This document shows, one piece after another, positions 1-7,283 of a DNA stretch of 10,516 bases. The position numbers were made by a program, and so were the translations under genes. The stretch's first letter is position 1, and each line of letters begins with the position of its first letter. The notes below the pieces were generated by a model. That model saw only the letters and a program-made list of their open reading frames with translations, searched no databases and had not been told where the DNA came from. Origin of the DNA: Clostridia bacterium (lineage in GTDB: Bacteria > Bacillota > Clostridia > Oscillospirales > CAG-272); assembly GCA_017452335.1 (NCBI GenBank), contig JAFTMP010000173.1, positions 1 to 10,516 on the forward strand. The letters run 5' to 3'.

Positions 1-37
1 TTAAATGTCCAAAATATTTCCCATTATGCCAAGCTTG

Positions 38-44
38 AAGGAGG
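38..44 (+). promoter_or_regulatory. Ribosome binding site of ftsE
   Basis: AAGGAGG lies 6 nt before the ATG at 51, which fixes that start. The 50 nt before ftsE hold no promoter I can support, so the operon promoter is probably further upstream, outside the window. Confidence 0.85.
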
Positions 45-50
45 CTTTGG

Positions 51-734
51 ATGATCGAATTTAAGAATGTAACGAAAATGTACGATAAACATACCCCCGC
101 CCTTGAAAACGTGAGCTTGAAGATCGAAGACGGCGAGTTCGTGTTCATCATCGGGGAATCGGGCGCGGGCAAAAGCACGCTCATTAAGCTGCTACTTCGG
201 GAGGAGCGTGCCAGCAAGGGGGACATCGTGGTGGACGGCAAGCGCTTAAAGTGGTTGGGCTTCTTCACCCTGCCCCGATACAGAAGAAAGATCGGCTTTG
301 TGTTCCAGGACTTTCGCCTGTTTGAAAACATGACGGTGTACGAAAACGTGGCGTTTGCCATGCGGGCAGTGGGAACGAGCAGAAAAAAGATTGCAAAAAG
401 AGTGCCCCTTCTTTTAAAGATCGTGGATCTGGAAACCAAGGCAGACCGCTTTCCTGCGGCGCTGTCGGGCGGCGAGCAGCAGAGGGTGGCGCTGGCAAGA
501 GCCCTTGCCAACAATCCCAAATATATTATCGCAGACGAGCCTACCGGAAATATCGACGGCAAGCACAGCGGCGAGATCATGGACATGCTTGTGAAGATCT
601 CCAAAATGCACAAAACGGTGATTGTGGTTACCCACGAGCAGGGGCTGGTGGAGCGCTTCGGACAGCGCGTCATTGCCATTTCCAGAGGTCACGTGGTGGC
701 GGATGAATACCATCTGCCCGAAAAGCAGGCATAA
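51..734 (+). CDS. ftsE: Cell division ATP-binding protein FtsE
   Basis: This is the cytoplasmic ABC ATPase that pairs with FtsX and uses ATP hydrolysis to control peptidoglycan hydrolases outside the membrane. The 227-residue length is normal for FtsE. Visible motifs are Walker A GESGAGKST (35-43), a Q-loop in FVFQDFRL (Q86; the QDFRL form is typical of FtsE), the ABC signature LSGGEQQR (138-145), Walker B YIIADEP with catalytic E163, and the H-loop histidine H195 in VVTHE. All catalytic residues are present. The start at 51 is preceded by AAGGAGG. The stop lies 22 nt before the ftsX start, indicating co-transcription and probably coupled translation. The FtsE assignment rather than a generic LolD/MacB ATPase rests on the QDFRL motif and on the adjacent ftsX. 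Confidence 0.96.
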   Translation: MIEFKNVTKMYDKHTPALENVSLKIEDGEFVFIIGESGAGKSTLIKLLLREERASKGDIVVDGKRLKWLGFFTLPRYRRKIGFVFQDFRLFENMTVYENVAFAMRAVGTSRKKIAKRVPLLLKIVDLETKADRFPAALSGGEQQRVALARALANNPKYIIADEPTGNIDGKHSGEIMDMLVKISKMHKTVIVVTHEQGLVERFGQRVIAISRGHVVADEYHLPEKQA

Positions 735-756
735 AACGGAGGGGACAGGAGGAAGT

Positions 757-1653
757 ATGGGATACAGTCCGTTTTATTTTTTAGCACAGACCTTTAAGAA
801 TATCTTTCGAAGCAAGGGCATGAGTCTGGCATCGGTGCTGGTGCTGATGGCGTGCCTGTTGGTGACCGGTACCTTTTATACCGTAAATGAAAATTTAAAT
901 TATAACTTAGAGTCCTTAGGACAGCTCAACCGCATTTTGGCGTATATCAATGAGGAGTGTCCCGACGAGGAGATCCGCGCCATTAAGGAGCTGGTGGAGG
1001 AGTTTGACAACGTGAAGTCGGTTAAACTCATTTCCAAGGAAGAGGCTCTTCAAGATGAAATGGAGCGGCTGGGCGAGGAATATGAGGAGATCTTCCATCT
1101 GCTCATGGAGGAGGGGGACAACCCCTACAGAGCATCCCTTGAGATCGAATACGATCAACCCGAGGGAGTGGAGGAGTTAGAGGAGCTGGTGGCAGGCATT
1201 GAGGGCATTGACAGCGTACAGAGCCGTGCGGACACTGCCGAAAAGGTGGTGGAGGTGAAAAATGCCATTTCAAAGATCTTTATTGCTTTGATGGCACTGC
1301 TCTTTGCCGTGTCCTTCTTCATCATTGTGACCACTGTGAAGCTTTCCATGAGAGAGCGCAGTAAGGAAATTTCGGTGATGCGCTATATCGGCGCCTCGGG
1401 CATCTTCATTGCCATTCCCTTTTTGCTGGAGGGACTGTTCATCGGCGGCGTGGCGGCAGGGCTGGCGCTGTTTATTCATCAGTATATTTACACCATGATC
1501 GTTTCAGGTGTGACAAAGGACTTCCTTGGCATTCTCTCTCTGCTTCCCCCGAGCACGCTGACAAGTGAATTGGCTGTGGGCTTTTTCCTTGTGGCGCTTT
1601 TAACGGGACTTGTGGGAAGCATCATTTCGCTGGTCAGACACATCAGCGATTAA
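757..1653 (+). CDS. ftsX: Cell division protein FtsX (permease-like partner of FtsE)
   Basis: This membrane subunit of FtsEX relays ATP hydrolysis by FtsE to extracellular wall hydrolases. The reading frame is open upstream to 622, but that part overlaps ftsE and translates to nonsense. The ATG at 757 has AGGAGG at 747-752 (4 nt spacing, slightly tight) and gives 298 residues, a normal FtsX length. Predicted topology: a short cytoplasmic N-terminus (MGYSPFYFLAQTFKNIFRSK), TM1 about 21-43, an acidic extracellular domain about 44-170 (the part that contacts hydrolase coiled coils in known systems), TM2 about 171-195, TM3 about 213-240 and TM4 about 270-293. The cytoplasmic stretch RERSKEISVMRYIGAS (199-214) is the usual FtsX/MacB-type coupling region. 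It lies between ftsE and an M23 hydrolase gene, as expected for a hydrolase-controlling complex. Confidence 0.95.
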   Translation: MGYSPFYFLAQTFKNIFRSKGMSLASVLVLMACLLVTGTFYTVNENLNYNLESLGQLNRILAYINEECPDEEIRAIKELVEEFDNVKSVKLISKEEALQDEMERLGEEYEEIFHLLMEEGDNPYRASLEIEYDQPEGVEELEELVAGIEGIDSVQSRADTAEKVVEVKNAISKIFIALMALLFAVSFFIIVTTVKLSMRERSKEISVMRYIGASGIFIAIPFLLEGLFIGGVAAGLALFIHQYIYTMIVSGVTKDFLGILSLLPPSTLTSELAVGFFLVALLTGLVGSIISLVRHISD

Positions 1654-1690
1654 GCGTGCCCGGCGCGGGATACAATGAAAGGAAATAAAC

Positions 1691-3025
1691 ATGAAGATTC
1701 AAGATGAAAAAAAGAAAATGGTGCATATAAATAAAAGAGTCCCCATGCGGGTGCTGGGCGCCTTTCTTTGCGTGCTGATGCTCGCCCTTACCGTGATGAC
1801 GGCACTGCCCTATCACACGGTGTTTGCCGATAAGATCAGCGAGGGGGATATTGACGAGCTGCAGCAGATGCTGGATGCGCTGGAAAAGGAAAAGGAAGAT
1901 CAGCAGAATCAACTGGAGCAGATGGAGGCAGACGAGGCGCGCTTGCAAGCCTCTCTTGCATCCTACGGAAGTCTTGCACAGCTTTACTATGAGCAGATCG
2001 AAGAGGTCGCAGAAAAAAAGGCTGAGTGTGAAGAGCAGTTAAAAAACTACGAGGAGCAGATCGCAGGCTTAAAGGAAGACCAAAAGGAGCTTTACGACAA
2101 TTTCAAGCTCACCCTGCGGGTGCTTCGCGAAAGCAGAGATGTTTCGGCGCTGGAAATGATCTTCAATGCCGACTCTCTTATGGAGCTGCTTTCCGCTTTT
2201 GAGCGTACAAAGGATCTGTCTAAATACAAAAAGCAGCTTCTTTCCAAGATCGAAGAGAGCTTTTCCCACATTAAAGAGGAAAAGGCTGCCATGGAGGCGG
2301 AGCTTGCCAAGCAGACCGAGCTTGGCTTGCGGCTTGACTCCATGAGAGCGGATGTGGAAGAGCAGATCGCAGAAACCGAGCAGTATTTAACGGAGATCAC
2401 CCAGCAGATCATTGCCACCGAAAATAAGCTCTCGGAGCTGACCGATACCACCGAGGAATACGAGCAGGAGCTCACCGACCTCATCCGCAGATACGAGGAG
2501 CAGCTTGAAAAGGAGCGCAAGGCAAGACAAACGCTTTTGTGGCCCTTGGATACCAAAAACAAGAGGTTGACCAGCCCCTATGGCTACCGCTACCATCCGG
2601 TGACGGGAAAATACAAGTTCCATACCGGCATTGACTTGGCAGGTCCCACCTCGGGCTCTATTAAACGAAACAACATCTACGCCTCCATGGACGGCGTGGT
2701 GATCACTTGCGTCAACGCCCCCAACAGCAAGAAGGGCTACGGCTCCTATATCGTCATTAGCCACGGCTACAGCGAGCGCTACGGCGGAAACATCAGTACC
2801 CTGTACGCCCATTGCTATTCGGTGAATGTGAAAAAGGGGCAGGAGGTCAAGCAGGGGGATCTGATCGGTACGGTGGGCACCTCGGGCTCCTCTACAGGAT
2901 ACCATTTGCATTATGAGGTGCGCAAGAACGGTTTGACCACCGATCCCATGTCCTATGAGTACATCACCGCCCTCGGCGGTACGCCCATTAACCCTAAAAA
3001 GTTTGTAACGGGCGCATATTATTGA
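1691..3025 (+). CDS. Secreted coiled-coil M23 (LytM-type) murein endopeptidase, likely FtsEX effector
   Basis: This is a 444-residue exported peptidoglycan hydrolase. The N-terminus has a basic region, a hydrophobic core (about 21-40) and a plausible signal peptidase site after VFA (A46). Residues 47-280 are Glu/Gln/Lys-rich heptads, a long coiled-coil hairpin. The segment around 151-185 (VSALEMIFNADSLMELLSAF) resembles the region of PcsB/CwlO/EnvC-like coiled coils that engages FtsX. The C-terminal M23 domain (about 283-425) keeps the complete site: H311 and D315 in HTGID and H407 as zinc ligands, H374 in YAHC and H405 in HLH as catalytic histidines. It should therefore cut wall peptide bridges itself, unlike E. 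coli EnvC, whose LytM domain is degenerate and activates amidases. The start at 1691 has AAAGGA (1678-1683) at 7 nt. The gene lies 37 nt after ftsX and 30 nt before the S41 protease. Control by FtsEX is inferred from context. Confidence 0.92.
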   Translation: MKIQDEKKKMVHINKRVPMRVLGAFLCVLMLALTVMTALPYHTVFADKISEGDIDELQQMLDALEKEKEDQQNQLEQMEADEARLQASLASYGSLAQLYYEQIEEVAEKKAECEEQLKNYEEQIAGLKEDQKELYDNFKLTLRVLRESRDVSALEMIFNADSLMELLSAFERTKDLSKYKKQLLSKIEESFSHIKEEKAAMEAELAKQTELGLRLDSMRADVEEQIAETEQYLTEITQQIIATENKLSELTDTTEEYEQELTDLIRRYEEQLEKERKARQTLLWPLDTKNKRLTSPYGYRYHPVTGKYKFHTGIDLAGPTSGSIKRNNIYASMDGVVITCVNAPNSKKGYGSYIVISHGYSERYGGNISTLYAHCYSVNVKKGQEVKQGDLIGTVGTSGSSTGYHLHYEVRKNGLTTDPMSYEYITALGGTPINPKKFVTGAYY

Positions 3026-3044
3026 TCCAAAAGCCTTCGGGCAA

Positions 3045-3050
3045 AAGGAG
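3045..3050 (+). promoter_or_regulatory. Ribosome binding site of the S41 protease gene
   Basis: AAGGAG lies 5 nt before the ATG at 3056 and supports that start. It sits just after a minimal GCC-TTCG-GGC hairpin in the 30-nt gap, which has no U-tract and is not a terminator. Confidence 0.7.
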
Positions 3051-3055
3051 CGTTT

Positions 3056-4288
3056 ATGAAAAGAAAGATCACGCTTGCAAGAGCGCTTTGCATCTTTTTG
3101 CCGATCATGATCGTGCTGTGCATCTTCACCGTTCAGCTTTGCTACCGCTTCATGTATCTGCCCGCACAAGGTCAGTATAAGGCACTGGCGGCAGAGCTTT
3201 CGCAAAAATATGAAGAGACTGATCAGTTGATCATAGATCTCAAGGAGATCAAGGAGCTTTTTGACGGAAAGTACGTGGGGGAGCTTGAAGAAGAGCAGAT
3301 CATAGAGCAGGTTCTGGACGCGTATGTGCAGGCAACGGGCGACCGCTACGCCAAATATTACACGGCTAAAGAGTATGAAGAGCAACAGGCATCCTACGAA
3401 GGACAGGGTGTGGGCGTGGGCATGCGGGTCTTTATCACGCAGGACGGGCGCATTTTGGTTGCTTACGTGGAAAAAGACAGCCCTGCCCATAAGGCGGGAA
3501 TCCTGCCGGGTGATGAGGTCATCGCGGTAGGCGATGAGAAGGTCAGCGAGATCGGCACCGACAAGGCATCGGAGCTGATGCTGGGGCAAGAGGGAAGTGA
3601 AGCGGTCTTTACCGTGAAAAATGCCGATGGACAGCGGGAGGTGAGCATCACCCGCCAAGCCGTCAGCTATTCCACGGTGCTTTACGATCTTGAAAACGGA
3701 ATGGGCTACGTGCGGATCCTTTCCTTTGGAAAAAATACCCCCAAGGAGTTTTCCGAGGCTGTGGATGCCCTGCAGCGGGCGGGAGCAAAGGCACTGATCT
3801 TTGACGTGCGCCAAAACGGCGGCGGACTGCTTGATTCGGTTCACGAAATGTTAGACTATCTGATCGAGGATGGCAAAGAGGGCGCAGAGCGGGTCGTGGC
3901 AGTGACCGTGGATAACAAGCAAAATGAAAAGCAGTATGTCTGCGGCGATGAGCACAGCGTGGACCTGCCCATGGCAGTACTGGTTGACGGGCAGACGGCA
4001 AGCGCGTCAGAGCTTTTTGCGGCGGCATTGCGGGACTATGAGATGGCAGTGATTGTGGGGCAGACCACCTACGGCAAGGGCGTGGCGCAAACCACCTATC
4101 TGCTGGATGACGGCTCGGCGGTGCGCCTGACCACCGCACTGTATAACCCTCCCTCGGGAGAAAACTACGACGGCAAGGGCGTGGAGCCGAGCATTTCGGC
4201 ATCAAGCGAAGGATTGAATATTTATCTGACCCCCCATAGTGAGGATCCGGTTTATATAGCGGCTCAAAAAGAGCTGAACAACAAATAA
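3056..4288 (+). CDS. Membrane-anchored C-terminal processing protease (PDZ + S41 family, CtpA/CtpB-like)
   Basis: This is a serine protease of the carboxy-terminal processing family, 410 residues, acting outside the membrane. Residues about 7-30 form one hydrophobic segment after basic residues (MKRK), so it is a signal anchor rather than a cleaved signal with a clear site. A helical linker follows, then a PDZ domain about 115-200 (carboxylate-binding loop near GQGVGVGM; AHKAGILPGDEVIAV). The S41 core is about 205-385. The catalytic Ser-Lys-Gln set is visible: S316 in TASASE, K341 in TYGKG and Q345. The spacing Ser+25=Lys and Lys+4=Gln matches known CTPs. LIFDVRQNGGGLL (247-259) is the conserved oxyanion and substrate-cleft region. 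It follows the M23 hydrolase by 30 nt, so roles in processing the hydrolase or another division or wall protein are plausible but not shown. The distal C-terminus is short, with no extra domain. Confidence 0.94.
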   Translation: MKRKITLARALCIFLPIMIVLCIFTVQLCYRFMYLPAQGQYKALAAELSQKYEETDQLIIDLKEIKELFDGKYVGELEEEQIIEQVLDAYVQATGDRYAKYYTAKEYEEQQASYEGQGVGVGMRVFITQDGRILVAYVEKDSPAHKAGILPGDEVIAVGDEKVSEIGTDKASELMLGQEGSEAVFTVKNADGQREVSITRQAVSYSTVLYDLENGMGYVRILSFGKNTPKEFSEAVDALQRAGAKALIFDVRQNGGGLLDSVHEMLDYLIEDGKEGAERVVAVTVDNKQNEKQYVCGDEHSVDLPMAVLVDGQTASASELFAAALRDYEMAVIVGQTTYGKGVAQTTYLLDDGSAVRLTTALYNPPSGENYDGKGVEPSISASSEGLNIYLTPHSEDPVYIAAQKELNNK

Positions 4289-4314
4289 CACTGTAAACAA
4301 TGAATAAAAGCAAT

Positions 4315-4321
4315 AAAGGAG
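4315..4321 (+). promoter_or_regulatory. Ribosome binding site of greA
   Basis: AAAGGAG lies 7 nt before the ATG at 4329. The 40-nt gap between the S41 protease gene and greA contains no terminator and no convincing promoter, so greA may be read from the upstream operon. Confidence 0.7.
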
Positions 4322-4328
4322 AAGAAAA

Positions 4329-4799
4329 ATGGCAAGCATTACCGTAACCAAAGAAGGTCTGTTAAAACTGCAGGAGGAGCTGGAGTTCTTAAAAACAGTC
4401 AAAAGAAAGGAAGTAACCGAGGCAATCCGCGTTGCACGCTCCTTCGGTGACCTTTCGGAGAACAGTGAATACGATGAAGCAAAAACCGAGCAGGCAAAGG
4501 TAGAGGGCAGAATCGTAGAGCTTGAAGAAATGCTCAAGAGTGTGGTGCTCATTGACGAGAGCGGCGTGCATACCGACGCAGTAAACGTGGGTACCACCGT
4601 AAAAGTGTTCAACCGCACCATGAATATGGAAAAGGTATATCACCTGGTGGGTTCCACCGAAGCAAACGCGATGCAGAACAAGATCTCTGACCATTCCCCC
4701 ATCGGCAATGCCATCATCGGTGCCAAGGTGGGCGAGGTGGTAAAGGTAGAGACTCTGCGCGGCATCATGGAGCTGGAGATTCTGGAAATTTCCAAGTAA
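4329..4799 (+). CDS. greA: Transcription elongation factor GreA
   Basis: GreA enters the RNA polymerase secondary channel and stimulates cleavage of backtracked RNA. The 156-residue length is normal (about 158). The N-terminal coiled coil (about 1-75) carries the family signature GDLSENSEYDEAK (40-52). The acidic tip residues D41 and E44 are present and are the ones that coordinate the catalytic Mg2+ in E. coli GreA. The C-terminal FKBP-like domain (about 82-156) includes ISDHSPIGNAIIGAKVGEVV. The gene ends 45 nt before lysS. The greA-lysS pairing is seen in many Firmicutes and suggests co-transcription. Nothing unusual is seen in the protein. Confidence 0.97.
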   Translation: MASITVTKEGLLKLQEELEFLKTVKRKEVTEAIRVARSFGDLSENSEYDEAKTEQAKVEGRIVELEEMLKSVVLIDESGVHTDAVNVGTTVKVFNRTMNMEKVYHLVGSTEANAMQNKISDHSPIGNAIIGAKVGEVVKVETLRGIMELEILEISK

Positions 4800-4818
4800 G
4801 AGACAAAAGAAAGGAAAA

Positions 4819-4833
4819 TCCGATAAAATCGGA
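4819..4833 (+). promoter_or_regulatory. Short hairpin touching the lysS ribosome binding site
   Basis: TCCGAT (4819-4824), AAA loop, ATCGGA (4828-4833) is a perfect 6-bp inverted repeat in the greA-lysS gap. The 3' arm supplies the first bases of the lysS Shine-Dalgarno region GGAGAGAG (4831-4838), which precedes the ATG at 4845. Folding could reduce ribosome access to lysS and so set the greA:lysS ratio. There is no U-tract, so it is not a terminator. Chance occurrence is possible for so short a stem. Confidence 0.35.
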
Positions 4834-4844
4834 GAGAGAATAAA

Positions 4845-6359
4845 ATGGCAGAACAGGAAATCGTAAAGGAGCAGCAGAGCGAAAAGGAACTCTCCGAGCT
4901 GCTTCAGATCAGAAGAGATAAGCTGACGGCATTGGTGGAAGCGGGACAAAACCCCTTTGAGATCACCTCTTATCCTGTCAGCGATTATGCAAAGGATCTT
5001 CTTGAAAACTTCGTGGACCCCGCAGAGGGCGAGGAAGGCAAGACGGTAAGAATTGCGGGCAGAATGATGAGCCGCAGAATCATGGGTAAGGCATCCTTTG
5101 CTCACTTGATGGACGCATCGGGTGAAATTCAAGTGTATGTAAAGAGAGACGATGTGGGCGAGGAAGTTTACAACCAGGGCTTTAAGAAGTGGGATATCGG
5201 TGACATCATCGGTATCGAGGGCTTCCTTTTCCGCACCAAGACGGGCGAGGTATCGGTGCACGCCAAGAGCATCACCCTGCTGGCAAAGTCCCTGTTGCCC
5301 CTGCACGAACAGTTCCACGGTTTAACAAACCAGGTTCTCAGATACAGACAGAGATACGTGGATCTGATCGTCAACCCCGAGGTAAAGGATACCTTCGTCA
5401 AGCGTTCGCTGATCCTGCGTGAGATCAGAAGTTATCTTGACTCCAAGGGCTTCCTTGAGGTAGACACCCCGATCCTCACCCCCTTTGAGATCGGCGCATC
5501 GGCAAGACCCTTCAAGACCCACCACAACACTCTGGATATGGATATGTATCTGCGTATCGAGACCGAGCTTTACTTAAAGCGTCTGATCGTGGGCGGCTTT
5601 GATAAGGTCTACGAGGTGGGCAGAATCTTCAGAAACGAAGGTATGGACACCAAGCACAACCCCGAGTTTACCACCATTGAGCTCTACCAGGCGTATACCG
5701 ACTACAAGGGCATGATGGATCTGGTCATCGAAATGAACACCATGCTGGCAGAAAAGATCTGCGGTTCCACCAAGATCACCTACCAGGGCAAGGAAATTGA
5801 CATGGGTCACTGGGAGAAGCTGACCATGGCGCAAGCGGTAAAGAAGTATGCAGGCGTGGACTACTATGAGTGGGAAAGCGACGAGCAGGCAAGAGCCGTT
5901 GCCAAGGAAAAGCACGTGGAAGTGCCTGCAGACGCCACCAAGGGCACCGTGCTGGTTGAGCTCTTCGATGCGTATGTGGAAGAAAACCTGATCCAGCCCA
6001 CCATCATCTACGATTATCCCGTGGAAAACAGCCCGCTGGCAAAGAAGAAGCCCTCTGAGCCTGCCTTCACCGAGCGCTTTGAGTACTTCATCAACGCCAC
6101 CGAGTTTGGCAACGCCTTCTCCGAGCTGAATGACCCCATCGACCAGAAGGAGCGCTTCGAGAAGCAGGTAGCCAAGAAGAGAAAGGAAGAGCCCGAAACC
6201 ACAGCACAGGTAGACTATGACTACGTGACGGCTCTGGAATACGGCCTTGCCCCCACCGGCGGCTTGGGCTTTGGCATCGACCGTCTGGTGATGCTCCTTA
6301 CAGACAGCGCCTCCATCCGCGACGTGCTGCTCTTCCCCACAATGAAGCCTCTCGACTAA
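4845..6359 (+). CDS. lysS: Lysine--tRNA ligase, class II (LysRS)
   Basis: This enzyme charges tRNA-Lys in the cytoplasm. It is 504 residues, full length for bacterial LysRS. After an N-terminal helical segment (1-60) comes the OB-fold anticodon-binding domain (about 66-145). The class II catalytic core follows: motif 1 around 185-212 ending in the conserved proline (DTPILTP), motif 2 around 254-280 (YEVGRIFRNEGMDTKHNPEFT, the R-x-E pair with the LysRS hallmark HNPEFT), and motif 3 around 472-490 (GLGFGIDRLVMLLT). The strand RPFKTHHNTLD is also typical. It ends with VLLFPTMKP, as usual for the family. The start at 4845 has GGAGAG upstream and follows greA by 45 nt. No appended domain or missing key residue is seen. 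Confidence 0.97.
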   Translation: MAEQEIVKEQQSEKELSELLQIRRDKLTALVEAGQNPFEITSYPVSDYAKDLLENFVDPAEGEEGKTVRIAGRMMSRRIMGKASFAHLMDASGEIQVYVKRDDVGEEVYNQGFKKWDIGDIIGIEGFLFRTKTGEVSVHAKSITLLAKSLLPLHEQFHGLTNQVLRYRQRYVDLIVNPEVKDTFVKRSLILREIRSYLDSKGFLEVDTPILTPFEIGASARPFKTHHNTLDMDMYLRIETELYLKRLIVGGFDKVYEVGRIFRNEGMDTKHNPEFTTIELYQAYTDYKGMMDLVIEMNTMLAEKICGSTKITYQGKEIDMGHWEKLTMAQAVKKYAGVDYYEWESDEQARAVAKEKHVEVPADATKGTVLVELFDAYVEENLIQPTIIYDYPVENSPLAKKKPSEPAFTERFEYFINATEFGNAFSELNDPIDQKERFEKQVAKKRKEEPETTAQVDYDYVTALEYGLAPTGGLGFGIDRLVMLLTDSASIRDVLLFPTMKPLD

Positions 6360-6363
6360 GAAA

Positions 6364-6402
6364 ATGCCGTAAAACAGCGGTATTACAGGGTTTTTGAAAC
6401 CC
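6364..6402 (+). other. Two small hairpins just after lysS
   Basis: Directly after the lysS stop are an imperfect hairpin (ATGCCGT at 6364-6370 pairing with GCGGTAT at 6377-6383, with two G-T pairs) and a perfect GGGTTT-TTG-AAACCC hairpin at 6388-6402. Neither is followed by a good T-tract, so they are weak terminators at best. Together with the repeat just downstream they could equally be part of a recombination site. Confidence 0.3.
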
Positions 6403-6413
6403 AACAAAAACCG

Positions 6414-6434
6414 ATTTACGACACATTTACGACA
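6414..6434. repeat. Tandem direct repeat ATTTACGACA (2 copies)
   Basis: ATTTACGACA occurs at 6414-6423 and again at 6425-6434, separated by one base. This gives an 11-bp period, about one helical turn, which suits two monomers of a DNA-binding protein on the same face. The pair sits between the lysS stop and an A+T-rich accessory-looking gene. The role is unknown: integrase arm-type sites or an operator are both conceivable. Confidence 0.6.
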
Positions 6435-6446
6435 AATGAAAAAATG

Positions 6447-6484
6447 AAGACACCCTATGACCGTGAAAAGTCATAGGGTGTCTT
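6447..6484. terminator. Bidirectional intrinsic terminator between lysS and the DUF4375 gene
   Basis: A perfect 15-bp stem, AAGACACCCTATGAC (6447-6461) with GTCATAGGGTGTCTT (6470-6484), closes an 8-nt loop. On the minus strand a T6 run follows the stem after CA, so it ends the gene at 6499-7254. On the plus strand the tail is TTTGTATCTTAT, a weaker U-tract, but it is the best terminator for the ftsE-lysS direction. Confidence 0.8.
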
Positions 6485-6498
6485 TGTATCTTATGTAA

Positions 6499-7254
6499 TT
6501 AATCAAAGAAACTACGATGGTCCATAATGTATGTGTAATTTAGTTCTTCCAAATTATCCTCATACTCGTAAAATTCATCATCGCACGCACTTAAAACATC
6601 GTCGCAATCCAAACTATCAAGTAATTCTTCGCGCTCATCTCTATCGGCGGGAACATTGCCGTTAAATACTGCCAATGCCTTTTTGCAGATTTCTGCAGTT
6701 TTGAATGCACCTATCTTTATAAAAGCATCTACTAACTCGTTTGAAAAATCACCACTTGAATTAAAGAAGAATTGAGAAAAACCACCATTATTTACTTCCT
6801 GTTCCAATATTCGAGTGACATAGAAAACTCTCTCGTGTTCGTTTAATTTTTCAATGTCATCACCATATTCACATTTTTTGCAAACGGCATCACACATATC
6901 AACAACAAAATTGTTCTTCTGTATTTCTTCGTTGTCTACTTCTTCGGCAGCATTCTCAACAAAACTTCTAATGTTTTCAAATACATTGCCGTCTCTTGAT
7001 ACTGCATCTTGGAATTGGCGGAATTGTTCGTTGTCAGAGTCGGAGAGCGTTGCTTGTCTAATTTTCATTTGCTCAACGAATGAGGCGATAATATCAATAC
7101 CCAACAAAGCAAGACCTACATACAAGCACCAATCAACCCAAATACCCACAATTAGCAAGATAATGCTCGGGATAAAAAGCCAAAAAAAGTGAAAGAGCAT
7201 GTTTGTGATAAAACCAATCAAAAACAAACTGAATGGATATCTTTTTTCTTTCAT
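6499..7254 (-). CDS. Small membrane protein with C-terminal DUF4375-like domain, function unknown
   Basis: The protein has 251 residues from the chosen start. The frame is open to 7293, but the ATG at 7254 has AGGGGG 7 nt upstream and the longer form would begin inside the promoter. Residues about 8-60 are strongly hydrophobic (two or three membrane passes, FLIGFITNMLFHFFWLF then VGLALLGIDIIASFV). A polar acidic linker (about 70-115) follows. Then comes a cytoplasmic-type domain (about 117-250) containing EQEVNNGGFSQFFFNSSG (151-168), which resembles the E-x-NGG-x-x-Q-x-x-x-N core of DUF4375 (DMP19-like). The C-terminus is rich in Asp/Glu. No enzymatic activity can be assigned. The gene stands alone with its own promoter and terminator, points opposite to lysS, and is clearly richer in A+T with different codon choice from both neighbours. 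It is therefore probably an acquired accessory gene. Confidence 0.85.
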   Translation of the reverse strand: MKEKRYPFSLFLIGFITNMLFHFFWLFIPSIILLIVGIWVDWCLYVGLALLGIDIIASFVEQMKIRQATLSDSDNEQFRQFQDAVSRDGNVFENIRSFVENAAEEVDNEEIQKNNFVVDMCDAVCKKCEYGDDIEKLNEHERVFYVTRILEQEVNNGGFSQFFFNSSGDFSNELVDAFIKIGAFKTAEICKKALAVFNGNVPADRDEREELLDSLDCDDVLSACDDEFYEYEDNLEELNYTYIMDHRSFFD

Positions 7255-7283
7255 GGTGTAGCCCCCTATATTTAGTTTTTTGT

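Noticed and set aside
622..756. N-terminal extension of ftsX to an upstream ATG
   Set aside because: It lies mostly inside ftsE and translates to unrelated residues; the ATG at 757 has AGGAGG upstream and the normal FtsX N-terminus.
3032..3042. GCC-TTCG-GGC hairpin between the M23 and S41 genes as a terminator
   Set aside because: Only a 3-bp stem with no U-tract, directly followed by the next gene's ribosome binding site.
2387..3844. A 485-codon minus-strand open frame antisense to the M23 and S41 genes
   Set aside because: It overlaps two genes with complete catalytic motifs, has no recognisable domain and a His/Leu-heavy translation, and crosses a gene boundary. It is a codon-bias shadow despite its length.
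5574..6407. A 277-codon minus-strand frame opposite lysS
   Set aside because: Shadow of a full-length LysRS gene. No ribosome binding site and no protein-like motifs.
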